Shown here piece after piece: positions 1 to 11,362 of a DNA stretch of 64,000 bases (its first letter is position 1; each line of letters starts with the position of its first letter). The notes below the pieces were generated by a model. It was not told where the DNA came from and did no database searches. It worked only from the letters and a program-made list of their open reading frames with translations. The position numbers were made by a program, and so were the translations under genes. The DNA is from Sialis fuliginosa (lineage: Eukaryota; Arthropoda; Insecta; Megaloptera; Sialidae): NCBI GenBank assembly GCA_961205875.1, contig OY540812.1, positions 4,588,001-4,652,000 on the forward strand, written 5' to 3'.

Positions 1-1779
1 TTTATTTTACATAATAAATATGTATATTAATTTGCTGACATTTGTATTTACAATCAATAAGCACACACGTATATGTCTGATGCAAAACAGACTACTACAA
101 CTATATACTACAAAATGAATAACAATAAATGAATGATGTGTGTCTTGAACAAAAATATCTTCAATATTTATAGCTAAATATGGCCGTTTTGTATCAACTA
201 CAGATACATACTACATAATATTGACACTGAATTTATCCTCTTCACACACCGCAGTGAATGTGTCTCACTAAAACAGATTGAATACAATTACCAATGACAA
301 AACTAAAACAACCGAGACAAACAACCCGTCGCTAGAGTCCACACACTCACTGCGTGTGTCAACCAAAATATACATCGTTAGGAAGACTGTTATAATAAAT
401 ATAGAACAGATGATAAGCATTACACAGTTGTATGTAATTGTAGATTAACTCGTAAAAATCGTACTTGCAAAATAATTACATTTCATTCGTTTAAAGTAAA
501 TTTACGAGCCACTCATTAAGGATATGTCTTATATATATTTATATATATATATATATATAGCTTACAGCTGATATGTCCCTAAATATGTCGATTTTAAAAA
601 CGACTTCCAAAATATAGCTATATACTTTAGTTTTATTTTAATATTACACTCTCATGATATAAAGTATAAAGTGATAATACCAACTTGCAATTGTCGGACG
701 TCATTTAGCAAATGAAAATATCAATTTATTTATATACAACTCAAATGAGGTACTAGATGCTTAAATTTTGAGTCCCTTATTTAATTGATATCAGTAAATA
801 TTAGTTTAGTAGCATTATACTGAGTGTCCAAAATGTTCCGGAATGCTCAAATATCTCAAAGGGTTGAGTTTCTAGTAAGTGTCAGGGTTAAATGATGATA
901 TTTGTTTGACCTTAAAATTACCTTTTTAAACAATAATTTATATTTTTAATGCAGAATCTTATTTTCCAAAAAAAAAAAACTTTAATCTGAAATAAGTTTT
1001 TGTCTGACTTTTGGACAAAACATTTCTTTCAGATAAAAGTTGTTTATTTATTTATCTAAATTAATTTAATTTTGTCTTTTTACAGAAAATAAGGTTCTGT
1101 AAAAAAAAAATGACCTTGATAATGCATTTCAAGATAATTCCAATGTTAAATAAATATCATCATTCAATAAACTTTTGTATGAAACATTTCTATTAGAAAC
1201 TCAACAATTTTGAAATATTCGACCGTTCCATAATTTTTTTAACAAACAGCATATGAAATATATAATTAATTAATATTGACTTACTGAAAACAAGATTTAA
1301 TTTTATCATATACCACATTAATGATTAATTGGTACTTTTCAATAATCTAAACCACTAATTAATTTACATAAAATACTGAATAAGAAAGCACCATCATACT
1401 GTAAGATATAATAACGTTAGTAGCATTATATGTATCAGTACGACGATCCTAATTCTAATTTATAGTGTCAGATAGAAACACTCTGGTCTAAAAAATAATA
1501 ATAATAATTTACAGTACATATGCGATAATATAAATTAAACTGTGTAACGTTTTAAAGGGTAGAAGGTAATGGTCTCATTGGATATGTAAAGGTCAGGTTA
1601 GGTTAGTGTGTGTATAAAATTGTTGAATACGTCAATAACATAAATCGTTGTCATTTACTTAAAATGAAATGTTGTGGTTTTATTGAGATAAAATTAACCT
1701 AGACATAATGTGTACTACGTGTGTGTGATTGAAATGTATGTGTGTGTGTGTTGTGTAATGTTTACGTGTACGCAGGAGT
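1..1779 (-). other. 3' UTR and downstream region of the hnRNP L gene
   Basis: This stretch lies after the TGA and is AT-rich with no coding exon. About 30 to 60 bases past the stop the transcript is CA-rich (plus-strand TG runs at 1720-1752). The first AATAAA on the minus strand is at 1683-1678, about 100 bases after the stop. Others follow, including one at 6-1, so the mRNA could end early or run off the left edge. A dinucleotide AT run lies at about 530-560. Which poly(A) site is used cannot be read from sequence alone. Confidence 0.55.
1720..1752 (-). promoter_or_regulatory. CA-rich cluster just after the stop codon
   Basis: The minus-strand RNA here contains ACACACACACACAUACA and, a little further, AUCACACACACG. 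hnRNP L proteins bind CA repeats and CA-rich clusters with high affinity (established for the family). A cluster within about 60 bases of the gene's own stop codon is therefore a candidate autoregulatory element acting on stability, 3' end choice or translation. The binding is inferred. TG/CA microsatellites are common in insect genomes. Confidence 0.35.
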
Positions 1780-2370
1780 TCAAGAGTCTCCGTCTGGTTT
1801 GTTGTTGGCGCTGTCGAAGCGGCTGTTCATGTTACGTGTCGAACTGAAGCACAGCTTCATGATAAATGGGAATTTAGTGCCGGGACTGTCGATGGCTGCG
1901 TGGTTGCAGCACATGACGGCCGCCACTGCATCACTTATAGAACTGAACTCTAGCAAGCCGGAGCTTGATCGTTCTGACTTCATCGGAAACATGCGCACGG
2001 TGGCGGGTTCACGGACACCGTATTCGCGAAACACTTGCCGCAGCTGCTCCTCGGTAACGTGTGGCGGTGTGTTAAAGAAGTGGATGATTTTGCTAGGCGG
2101 TTGGATACGGTTTTTACTTGCCATCGCGGGATTCATGAATCTGTTGTTTTTATTTCCTGTGTATTCTTTGAAGCTTGGTGTTTTATCTGGTAATGGATAT
2201 GGATTTGTCACCTCTCCTAAGAATGCTTGTTTGGAGAATGCAAGCTGCAGATGCTGTTCACTGTCGCCGGCAACAGTTACGTTGTTTAAGTTTTGTACGC
2301 AGCGCTCTACGGCTACGCTGTCGCCCATCTGGACCATCGCAGTGCCTTCTTTTGTTTTCAGGAATTTGAT
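1780..2370 (-). CDS. sm: hnRNP L (smooth) terminal coding exon: end of RRM3 and RRM4
   Basis: This is the last coding exon of an hnRNP L/PTB-family RNA-binding protein, a nuclear splicing and mRNA-processing factor that binds CA-rich RNA. The exon opens after the acceptor TTTGTTTATAG at 2371-2381 and starts in phase 0 with IKFLKTKEGTAMVQMGD, which holds the RNP1 strand of RRM3 (GTAMVQMG). The RRM3 to RRM4 linker carries the family signature NNRF...SKNRIQPPS. RRM4 runs from about exon residue 94 (KIIHFFNTPP) to 177 (KLCFSST) and includes the family motif KSERSSSGLLE. After RRM4 only about 20 residues remain, ending PDGDS and a TGA at 1782-1780. The exon is 591 bp (196 codons plus stop) and joins the exon at 3921-4255 exactly in frame. 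The family assignment is seen in the sequence. The symbol sm comes from Drosophila orthology and is inferred; a paralogue of hnRNP L would look similar. Confidence 0.95.
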   Translation of the reverse strand: MKFLKTKEGTAMVQMGDSVAVERCVQNLNNVTVAGDSEQHLQLAFSKQAFLGEVTNPYPLPDKTPSFKEYTGNKNNRFMNPAMASKNRIQPPSKIIHFFNTPPHVTEEQLRQVFREYGVREPATVRMFPMKSERSSSGLLEFSSISDAVAAVMCCNHAAIDSPGTKFPFIMKLCFSSTRNMNSRFDSANNKPDGDS

Positions 2371-2637
2371 CTATAAACAAATTATATTATGATAATGAAT
2401 ACTATTATACATGTGTTAATGAATATTAATTTCAAGATTATCAACCCAATTTAATAAAACAACCCTTATTAGATTTACTGTAATATCAATTTAATTAATG
2501 GATAGCTATTAATTATTTTGATTTGGGATCTTAAAATGCTTCAAAGCTCAATGTTGGTTAAAGCAACCCTGCTATAACTATTATAAAATCGATTTAGTTA
2601 ATGTCTAATCATCGTATTATTCGGTAATAAACTACAT

Positions 2638-3858
2638 CAGTGCTTCTTAAACAGTGGAACGCGTGATTATATTTATTTTGAACAAAAAAAAAAAAAACCG
2701 TAGACAAATTAATAGATAATAATGATTTTTCAAAACCAAAAACTTTATAGTTTTATAAATAAAAGTTTTTCCAATATTTATTCAAAATAAAGGTCCTTTT
2801 AATTACATACACAATAATACCCACGTAAATTCACCTAGCTTGTTTTCAAAATCAAATCTATTTCATTTTCATACATTTTATTAGAAAATATAAATTGTAT
2901 TTTTTCTTCAATACGGGCCTGCCTTAATTCAATTATCATATATCCTAAACTAATTTTAGAGTTTCTAAAATCGATTCAGTAGATTTCGCATCAAGTCAGA
3001 ATAAACTGAGCAGGCAATTATTCTAAAAACTATCAAAAAGAATCACATTGCTTTTAATAAAAAGATTTATTTACATTTATGTATCGACAGATTTATATAT
3101 TAGCATTGATTAATCATTTATTTGATTTTTGTGTAGTCTCCAAATTATTTAGCCAATTTTAATACAACTAGTACATTTCTGCAACCCTTCAATTTACCAA
3201 TTCATTTACAAGTAACACTACCCAACTGTAACTCACCGCTTTGAATGAAACTTAACATACTTATTAAACACCGAAAAATATTAAATACGTGTTTTTTTGT
3301 TTCGGATAAATACGCTTGTTAGGGGTAGAAATCACCCCTCAACCACTGGAGGTGGAAACAGTTATGGCTAATTATTTCTGAAACGATACATTTTCTGAAA
3401 AAAGTGCTTAGGACCAAAGTTGTAGAGTTCAAAGTGATGCACTTGATGGCGACCTTGAGGTCGATTTTCAAGGTCATTTGAAAATCAATCATGTTTCATT
3501 CACCTTGAAAATCGACCTCAAGGTCGCCATCAAGTGCATCACTTTGAACTCTACAACTTTGGGCCTAAGCACTTTTTTCAGAAAATGTATCGTTTCAGAA
3601 ATAATTAGCCATAACTGTTTCCACCTCCAGTGGTTGAGGGGTGATTTCTACCCCTAACAAGCGTATTTAGCCGAAACAAAAAAACAAGTATTTAATATTT
3701 TTCGGTGTTTAATAAGTATGTTATGTTTCATTCAAATCGGTGAGTTACAGTTGGGTAGTGTTACTTGTTAGTTTTGAAATAATTACTTTTTCACGGTTAA
3801 TTACATTGTTATTAGTCGTTCTGATGACCCCTTGAGAACTACATTTTGAGAAACGCTG
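2638..3858. mobile_element. Probable hAT-type MITE, old, interrupted by a fold-back element
   Basis: The left end reads CAGTGCTTCTTAAACAGTGG and the right end, read backwards, CAGCGTTTCTCAAAATG. Ends of the form CAG(T/C)G(C/T)TTCT(T/C)AAA are typical of hAT non-autonomous elements in insects. The flanking 8 bases match poorly (4 of 8), so the insertion is old or the ends are misplaced. Confidence 0.4.
3209..3767. mobile_element. Fold-back MITE with near-complete inverted repeat arms and TTA duplication
   Basis: The two halves are inverted copies over almost their whole length, about 270 bp each. The ends read CAAGTAACACTACCCAACTG and the inverse, and the centre is at about 3480-3500. The element is bounded by TTA on each side. 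The arms are very similar, for example the blocks around 'cctcaaggtcgccatcaag', so the insertion is fairly recent. The transcript of the host gene would fold it into a long hairpin. The superfamily is not assigned. Confidence 0.75.
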
Positions 3859-3920
3859 CATAAGATAATTACCGGTCCCCAAATAAATGACGGGTTATTG
3901 TAATCACAGCAGATACTTAC

Positions 3921-4255
3921 CCTTGCAACGTTTCCGTACAAACACACAAGGTTAAACAGCTTATCGGTGTTGGCCTTCTGCGGGTCTAGCCCATAGACCA
4001 TCATCACACAGCCAGGCTGAGGTGTGCGGGGCGCCGCCGCATACGCCGCTGTGCCCGGGGGCGGCATCCCTGGTGCTCCGCCCGGCGGTGGCGGTGCCGG
4101 ACCCATTCCACCTCCACCTCTGCTGCTCAGCAATGGGGGACCGCCCCCGCCGCCTCCACCACCACCGTGGTGACCCGTGCCGCCACCACCCGCGTAAGGG
4201 TCGCCGCCTCCTGGAGCGTAGTCGTCGAACAAGTGGTCGTTACCGTAACCGGCAT
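3921..4255 (-). CDS. sm: hnRNP L (smooth) internal exon: Gly/Pro-rich linker and start of RRM3
   Basis: This exon lies between a good acceptor (TTTTTCCAG, 4256-4264) and a consensus donor (AAGG|GTAAGT, GT at 3919-3920). It is 335 bp, entered in phase 1 and left in phase 0, which matches both neighbours. It encodes NAGYGNDHLFDDYAPGGG, a low-complexity stretch of poly-Gly, His-His and Pro-Pro-Pro-Pro blocks of about 65 residues, and then the first half of RRM3: RNP2 strand VMMVYGL, helix 1 and strand 2 up to LVCLYGNVAR. Human hnRNP L also has a Gly/His/Pro-rich segment before RRM3, so the order agrees with the family. The Gly-rich segment is probably disordered and could support condensate-like assembly; that role is inferred. 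The GC-rich coding DNA stands out sharply from the AT-rich introns. Confidence 0.94.
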
Positions 4256-4590
4256 CTGGAAAAAATTATTGCATTTTATTTTGTTCTGTGCTTGAAAAAT
4301 CATTCTATATAGTATGAGATTTATAGTTCAATATTTCAGGGATGAAAAAAAAAAAAGGAAAAGAGGAATTTTTTCTTGAAAAAAGAGTAATTTTTCACCA
4401 TTTATTCTATACATTTCTAATTTTTGAAGTAACCCGCAGCGAAAGGATACTTTGAAATCCGTCAAAAAAGAGGAAAAAGAGAAGATATTTTGAAAAAAGG
4501 TTACTTACCAAAAAAGAGGAAAAGAGGAAAAAAGAGGAGCGCTAGCATCCCTGATATTTAGTAATGATACAAAATAACCATCTTAATGTT

Positions 4591-5023
4591 GGCCACGCAC
4601 GTGATAGGGTTCCGAAGTCATTCTCACTAAGATTTATAAAAAAGAGTTATTTCAAAATTTTTCATAAACTATTTTTGCTATACAGAGTTCAATATAATTT
4701 TCATTGAAAGCACTAATTAAAAGCTACATTTTGGAATTTTTTCCAAAATTTGTTTGACAGTGACGCTCTGATAACGACTTTGAACGCAAATATATCGTGA
4801 CTGATTAAAATCGAAAGGTCCTAAGACATTATTTGTTGCAATTTTTTTTTTTATATAAGTACTTTCCAATCTATGAAAAGGGAGTTCAAAAATATTTTTT
4901 TCAAAAATCTCATCATTTCTGTTTTTGGGTTATCAATCTACATCCGAATAACAATATAGACAGACAGATGAATGGACAGAGCGAAACTATATAGGTTTCT
5001 AGTTTTCTACGGAACCTTAAAAA
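4591..5023. repeat. Dispersed repeat, family D ('gggttccg' ends), copy 1
   Basis: The copy starts near 'ggccacgcacgtgataggg' and ends near 'ctacggaaccttaaaaac', with GACAGACAGA before the right end. The inner sequence matches 7998-8680 and the left end matches 56518-56683. The terminal words 'agggttccg' and 'cggaacct' are inverted, as in a MITE. It is non-coding. Confidence 0.65.
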
Positions 5024-5380
5024 CTATAATAATTAATATGTTAAAACTATAACATTAAATTTGAAGATTTATAAAAATACCTTCATTATAATAACAACGG
5101 ATACGCACCTGAACAAACGCGGAAGAAATGCATTAAATGACGTTACGTTTAATAAATATAATAATACCGTCCAAGAAGCATACATGAGCTAAATATAAAA
5201 TAGTGCATTAATGACGTAAAAATTAGACATAAATCTGTCATTAATGTTAACGTGACATTTAACAATCTATAGATAGACAATGCATACGAGTAATTTATGT
5301 ACATTCTGACTAATGCATTTGCTTCAGATGTTCATAAGTGAAATATATGCATTTGTGCAAGGGCGTCAGCAAATTAAAAA

Positions 5381-6139
5381 ACATCTGCCAAGTAAATGCA
5401 CTGTGCTTCCTCGTGCTAAATTCACCAAAGGTAGTTAATTATCGAAAAATTTTAATAAACATCAAAAAAGTATTAATTATTAGTTAACCATTTAATTTTT
5501 ATACAATTTTATTTAAAAATATTTATACGAGATTTTTCTTAATTACCTATAATACACGGCTTTTTGGTACATTTTGAATTTTTTGGCAATTTCAATCTAA
5601 ATCTGAATTAATCTGCTATTCAAATGTCAAAATGACATTTAATATACCATAGTAAATAAAAAGCGATTATCAAAAACTAATTATGAGTTTTTAAACTAAA
5701 TTGAGATAAATATTTGTAAGGGAATATTTTACAACAAACGTTGTGGTGACCTATATTATAGAAAATTGAATGCTATAAAGATTCTATAAAATTTTCACGT
5801 AACATGTATCCTAAAAAAATTAATGTTTTGAAGTGTCACCCCCCCCCCCCCACACGAATCTAATGATTTTTAAATAGGACCATCCTTAAGCCAGACTCAA
5901 CCAACCAACCAAGTTTTATTAATATCGGTTCAGTGGTTCATGAGTTATGCGTGTGATAAGGTTTCAGGGGACAGGCACACATACAAACGGACAGACAGAC
6001 AGACATGGAAGGAAATGTGTTTCCTTGACTTGAAACGGAAAGATCAAGTTCAAATTTTGAAATTGGAGAACAATTTTTTTCTTCTCATTTTAAAACAATC
6101 ACAAAGCTTCTCGTATCTTCGATATGGAGAAGAAGCAAA
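5381..6139 (+). repeat. Dispersed repeat, family R ('ctgccaagtaaatgcac'), full-length copy
   Basis: This copy of about 760 bp begins 'acatctgccaagtaaatg'. It contains a run of C's, the words 'atcggttcagtggttcatg' and GACAGACAGACA, and ends 'ggagaagaagcaaa'. Inverted copies lie at 46071-46595, 55521-55955 and 58862-59586; a piece is tandemly repeated at 41621-42690. The short ORF at 5940-6179 lies inside the repeat and is not a gene. Confidence 0.7.
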
Positions 6140-6697
6140 TCATCTATGTAGAGTTTGTAGAGTATATTATATCGAATAGAGAATATTGTTTCATAAGAAG
6201 TGAAATTAAATCTCAAATTTTGACAAGCAGAACAACAGAAGTAGAAATAACTCTAAACTAATTAAATATCTGGTTAGAAGTATATTTTTAGTCAATTAAT
6301 TTAATTTCCAGAAAAACTTGTTTGGGTTCTTCGAAAATTGATATTTATTTTAATAGACCCGAATGATAGGCAACTGACATATGGAGCACATTTTTTCGGA
6401 GCGAACTTTCTTCAATATTAGGTAAGGTAGCGAGTGTTATAAGTCGAATACAAACTGTTTTAAAAACACCGTGTTTCATTTTTGTCTTTTTGGTGTAAAC
6501 ATGCCGTAAGAGCCCTTCACACATGAGTGGATTGATCCAACGGATTCGGTAGGCTTTGGGAAGGAGGGAGGGAGGCTAGAGTGGCAAGGTAATCGGTGAA
6601 GCGGGAAGAAATATACTCCTTCCCTTCGTCGGATCAATTTCGCTCACTTGTGGTAGGCTATTGTTTAATGTACCTTACTTACCTATGTATTCATTTT

Positions 6698-7659
6698 CCA
6701 AGGTATATAAAGACAAGGTAGTCTCAATAGCTCCTTGATCAATATGTTATAAATATATAATTAGTACAGTAAAAATACATTTTTCGAACATAATAATTCC
6801 TTTATCAACAATAATTGATATAGAGATAGTTAGTCCTCAGTCCCGGCTTTAAATTTTGAAATAAAAAATACTCTTCTGAAACTTCGTGAGTGAGTTCATT
6901 TTGGCGTAACCTACAACTTTTTTATCTTCGAAATTCTGATGTTTAGGGCGTATGTCAGGGCAAAAGACCCTTGATTTTTGTAAACCCTATAACTATAACA
7001 TTTTACGGTTATTTACCTAGTAATTGTGCAAAAATCAGCCGGTTATTTATAAATTACATAACATCATGAATTTGACATGTTGAGGGTGTAGGTCTCGCTA
7101 AATGCCCCAATATTTTTGTAGGTCAATGTACATCCCGATGTTTGCATTATAAAATCTTGTAATTCAAGTAAAAAAGAAAGGGTTATTCGTAAATTTCCTA
7201 TAACTATCGTTAAATTGACATGTTTGGCGCATGCCACATCAAAAATGCCCCAATTATCAGAATTTTCGAAAATAAAAAAGTTGTAGGTTACGCCAAAATG
7301 AATCCACTCAGAGGAGTATTTTTAATTTCAAAATTTAAAGTCGGGATCGAGGACTAAGTCTGATACCTGCACTTTAATAAACCGTTGAGTGTAGTCGACT
7401 AAGGCGGTGCAGGGGTAGTTTCGTAGAAGGTGAAAGTTTTTATGTGAATAACTTCAAAATGGCAACTGCACTCATCGGTTTCTTAAAGTGTAGGTACCAA
7501 ACTATTTAATTGAAAAAAACAAATATTTTGACTGTACCTAATAATTATACGTTCATAACATTTGAATATATCCCTGTGATGACGTAATTCCCGCGCAAAC
7601 GCTGATTGGTCAAGGAGCTATTGAGACTACCTTATTCTTCAATGTTTGCTTTACCCTGG
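6698..7659. mobile_element. MITE with 'caaggta...ggtagtctcaatagc' ends
   Basis: The left end (ccaaggtatataaagacaag, then gtagtctcaatagctcc) is repeated inverted at the right end (ggagctattgagactaccttat...ccctgg). A second inverted pair lies inside (about 6838-6960 and 7215-7345, with 'aacctacaactttttta'). Related ends occur at 10477-10599 and 29545-29577. It carries no transposase, so it is non-autonomous. Confidence 0.65.
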
Positions 7660-7997
7660 TAAAATTACTGTAGACACCAATGTGTACGTACATGTATTTA
7701 TGTAGAACTGTCAGAAATACGAGCTGCTTTCAACGAAATGTGCATTTATAATAATGCAAATGGACAAAGAGAATTCTAAATTACTATTGCTACATCTAAC
7801 GCCTCCCAGACAAAACAAACTTTTAACTAAATGAATTCTATTCAAAGGACGTGATGGAGTACATTTACTTAAGAATCTTGCAGGGGTGGCCAGATCGAGA
7901 TCTACCCAGTCGATCGGGATAAATTTTAAATTCTGGATTTTAAAATAGATAAACATTTTTCTATCGAGATGAGTCAGAAAACGATTATAGAATAAAA

Positions 7998-8680
7998 CGG
8001 CCAAGTGCGTTACGATTTATAAACAAGAGTTATTAAATTTTTTTATAAACTATTCTAGCTATACAGTGTTCGTTATAATTTTCATTGAAAGTACTAACTA
8101 AAAACTACATTCTGGATAAAAAAATTTTTTTTTTACATCGACAGTTTAGAAAGTAGAAGGGGGGAGCGCTCTGATAACCACATTAGGGTTAAAATCAAAA
8201 TGTCATATAACATTTTTTGTTGCATTTTAGGAGACCTATCTAAAGATACCACACAATACAATACAAGTCTATGGGAGGGGATTCAGTGTTCGTTATAATT
8301 TTCAGTGAAAGTACTAATTAAAAGCTACATTCTCGAATTTTTTATATTGACAGATTAGAAAATAGAGGGAGGGGGTGCTCTGATCACGACTTTGAACGCA
8401 AATATATAGTGACTGAAAGGTAAAAATCAAAATGTCATACAACATTTTTATTGCATTTTAGAAGACCTATCTAAAGACACCCTACTTAATGGATTAAGTG
8501 AATTTTTTTTTTGAATATACTTTTCATTCTATAGGGTCCAAAAATCTTATCATTTCTGTTTTTGGGTTTTCAGTCTTCGTCCGTATGCCAAATTTCATCT
8601 TAATCGGTCTAAAATTTGTGAGGATGGACGGACGGACATGACGAAACTATAAGGTTTCCTAGTTTTCTACGGAAACCTGA
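7998..8680. repeat. Dispersed repeat, family D, copy 2 with internal tandem duplication
   Basis: It resembles 4591-5023 but is longer because a segment of about 220 bp starting 'cagtgttcgttataatttt' is present twice (8064 and 8284). The right end is 'ttttctacggaaacctg'. It has no ORF. Confidence 0.6.
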
Positions 8681-9235
8681 AAAAAAAGAAATTTACGTTA
8701 TCTGATAAATTGAATGAATAGAAAATGCTATTCATAATTTGTTGTTGAATGACTCTTTCATCAAGAATTCTTCATTAATTCATTGCAGTCAGTGTAGAAT
8801 TCAATTAGTTACGTAATTGCGTAGGTACTGAGCTTTTTCATACAGATTTATTAATTGATTAATCTATAAATTAGGAACTTTCTCAATGGAATGAGATAAT
8901 TGCAACTATCTCTTTGTTTTTATATAGATTACAAAATAATTAAATAAAGCAGGAATTATTGGAGAAGCGAATTGCTTTAGAAAGTAACAATACAGCGGTT
9001 GTAGTGGATCCATTAAATAAAAATAATTAATCATCAATCAACTTCAGTTTACCTGTATCTACTAAACCGAATGTAGGTATTTAGTACAAAACCTTTTCAG
9101 ATAATGGCATTCTAAAATAAAACACGAAAATTCTAGTACGGGCTTAAATTTTAACAAGATGAGACCGATTCGACACTATTTAAATTTTCACTTAAACTAA
9201 AAATATACACCTTAACCACAATACAAGTGTCACTC

Positions 9236-9271
9236 GACACGTGTTTCGACTTCACAAGAAGTCCTCATCAG
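9236..9271 (-). ncRNA. Hammerhead-ribozyme-like core (Penelope-type)
   Basis: On the minus strand the order is CUGAUGAG, a perfect 6-bp stem (GACUUC/GAAGUC) with a UUGU loop, GAAA, then ACAC-GUGU-C. These are the conserved core of a hammerhead ribozyme: CUGAUGA, stem II, GAA, A15.1-U16.1 with a minimal stem III, and C17. Very short stem III is the hallmark of the hammerheads carried by Penelope-like retroelements. I could not find a convincing stem I partner for GAGUGACAC, so the copy may be inactive, dimer-dependent or cut off. Related copies lie at 29608 and 30485. Confidence 0.5.
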
Positions 9272-10476
9272 ATAATAGTATTTCAACATGTTAAAATGGT
9301 TAAAAACTATACCCCCAGTGGCGCAACAAGGATTTTTTAAGAGTGGGGGTCAAAATGTTTTATAGAGGAGCCATTGACACACAAAATATATTAATATAAG
9401 CATCTGACTCTTGTTGGATTTAAAACTATATAATTCGCCCCCTCTGCACCCCTCCTCCCGTTGGTTACACAACGTACGAGAAAATGACGAAACGAGATTT
9501 AAAAAAAATTCTGAACTCAAATTGGTGTTGACATTTTGACATATTTTTGGCAGCACCTCGTTTGAGAACGACTGGTCAAGAAAATAATAATATAACATAA
9601 ATAAAAATAAAAAAACACGAAACAGACAAATTATGATTACAGCTCAGATCTCACAACATACTGTAACTTGAAATTATGATTAATATAATTACATAACATA
9701 ATCAAAAAGTGTCAGATATGTTACAAAGTCAATATACATACTGATTACACATCGTACGTTCTATGGTAATTTACTTTTTGTTGTACAAAATAAACTATTG
9801 GCAACTTGTTGTACACCCGCGTAAGTCCAGTTGCATAACCACGAGCCAATTTAGCAAATAACAAAGTTCACCAAAATAGACCGCAAAGACTTTAACACTA
9901 TTCTAATAGTTCTTGTTTTCTAGCGTCAAACTTTGTAATCAAGTTAATACGTATTAAATTGTAAGATATATGTGTAAAAACTACTTCAAAAGAGTAATTA
10001 ATAATGGATGTTTGTCGTGCATAATTAATAGATTTTGGCTATCTATAGCAAGTTTCGATGAATTTCTTGTAAATTTTACCTGCAACTAGAATCGGCTTCT
10101 GAAAATGTTTAATCAGTAAGAAATAAGGAATAAAGACAATCTTCTTGAAATCATGGCGTGTACTTTTTACAATTCAGTTTAATTAAAGTTTAGGAATATA
10201 GCATATACTTTTTTAATATAAATCGAAATATTTTTTTATATAGAAATTCTTAACTTTTACCTGCTAATATTCCTTAAAATTTTAAGTAACGGTATCTCAA
10301 TATATTTAATAAGAATTACCATTATATTTGGCATCGAAATTTAACGTGCAAAAGCGAATCTAAAAACCTATTTTATTGACTATCATAACAGAAATCTGTA
10401 TTATTTACTTAACCTAACTTCATGGTGCTGTTTTCACTAACCTAAATTCCACGCGAACGAAGTCGCGGGTAACACT

Positions 10477-10599
10477 CAAGGTTAGTAAATACAGAGGTTG
10501 CCTCAGTAGCTTTTGACCAATCAGCAAGGCGTCCCAAATGACGTATTTTTCCCTTCTCGCGCCGAACTACTGAGGCTACTTTGTACTTAACATACCTTG
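10477..10599. mobile_element. Short MITE, same end family as 6698-7659
   Basis: This 123-bp element has ends CAAGGTTAGTAAATACAG and the inverse CTTTGTACTTAACATACCTTG, and both carry 'cctcagtag'. It interrupts another dispersed repeat whose end would read 'gtcgcgggtaacagctagta'. TAACA is seen on both sides and is a probable 5-bp target duplication. Confidence 0.6.
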
Positions 10600-10628
10600 G
10601 ATAACAGCTAGTACTCATATATAGTTGA

Positions 10629-11203
10629 ACTAGCTGCTACCCGCGGCTTCGCTCGCGTGGATTTCGAAACCCCGATCCCCATGATATTTTTTCCGCCGGA
10701 TCGAATGAAACTAATTACAACCCTTCATATGTGACAGGGGGTGAAATATTAAATTTATCTTATTTTTTAGTTTTTATGTCCGTTTTACAAATATTCAAAT
10801 ATGAGTTTTATTAAACATACCTCATAAGATCGATCCTGCATGAAAAAAATAAATGTGAGAAAACTGAATTGTAGTGAAATTTTAAACTTAGCTCATTGAG
10901 TCTGTCACTTAGCACGCATCAAAACCATCTACAAAATCAAGTATCGTGTGAAGTCAACACACATTGAAACCATGACAACAATCCAGCGCCAAAACACGCT
11001 TGAAAACCAGCATTGAATCTAGCAAACAAACCAGCAGCCCTTTAGGGGTTGTTTTTTCGGGATTCGAAGTAGCCTATATTCTTTCTCAGAGTGCATGTTA
11101 TCTCCCTGTCAAATTTAATCAAGATCGGTTTAGCGGTTTAGCCGTGATAAGGTAACAAACAAAAGACAGACAAACACACTTTCGAATTTAATTAGTATAT
11201 GGA
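10629..11203. repeat. Dispersed repeat, family S ('actagctgctacccgcgg' to GACAGACA), copy 1
   Basis: It starts 'actagctgctacccgcggc' and ends with 'gatcggtttagcggtttagc', a GACAGACAAAC run, 'cactttcg' and 'attagtatatgga'. Such repeats are abundant in moths and other insects; I do not assign a class. Other copies: 28644-29543, 30993-31246, 33124-33862, 44447-44638, 52197-52330 and 62825-62960. Confidence 0.6.
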
Positions 11204-11362
11204 TGATGAATTGACGCAAGATAATAAATCGCCAAATCATAATTTATTTTATTGATTACTTTTAGCAGCACCAACATTTACCACTTTTTATCCAAATCTA
11301 TTTCACCAATCGAATATTTAAAATCGACCTATGCAATGCGAGCTCACTGGATTTTATAAAAA

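Larger units (their letters stand above)
2371..3920 (-). other. Intron between the RRM3 exons, filled by nested MITEs
   Basis: This is a 1.55-kb intron with donor GTAAGT at 3920-3915 and acceptor TTATAG at 2376-2371. Most of it is one hAT-like element (2638-3858) with a fold-back element (3209-3767) nested inside. No extra exon was seen. Confidence 0.85.

Noticed and set aside
1742-2392. 216-codon plus-strand open frame
   Set aside because: It is the antisense shadow of the hnRNP L terminal exon, whose minus-strand product has clear RRM motifs and splice sites.
4022-4312. 96-codon plus-strand frame
   Set aside because: Antisense to the GC-rich Gly/Pro exon; composition alone opens the frame.
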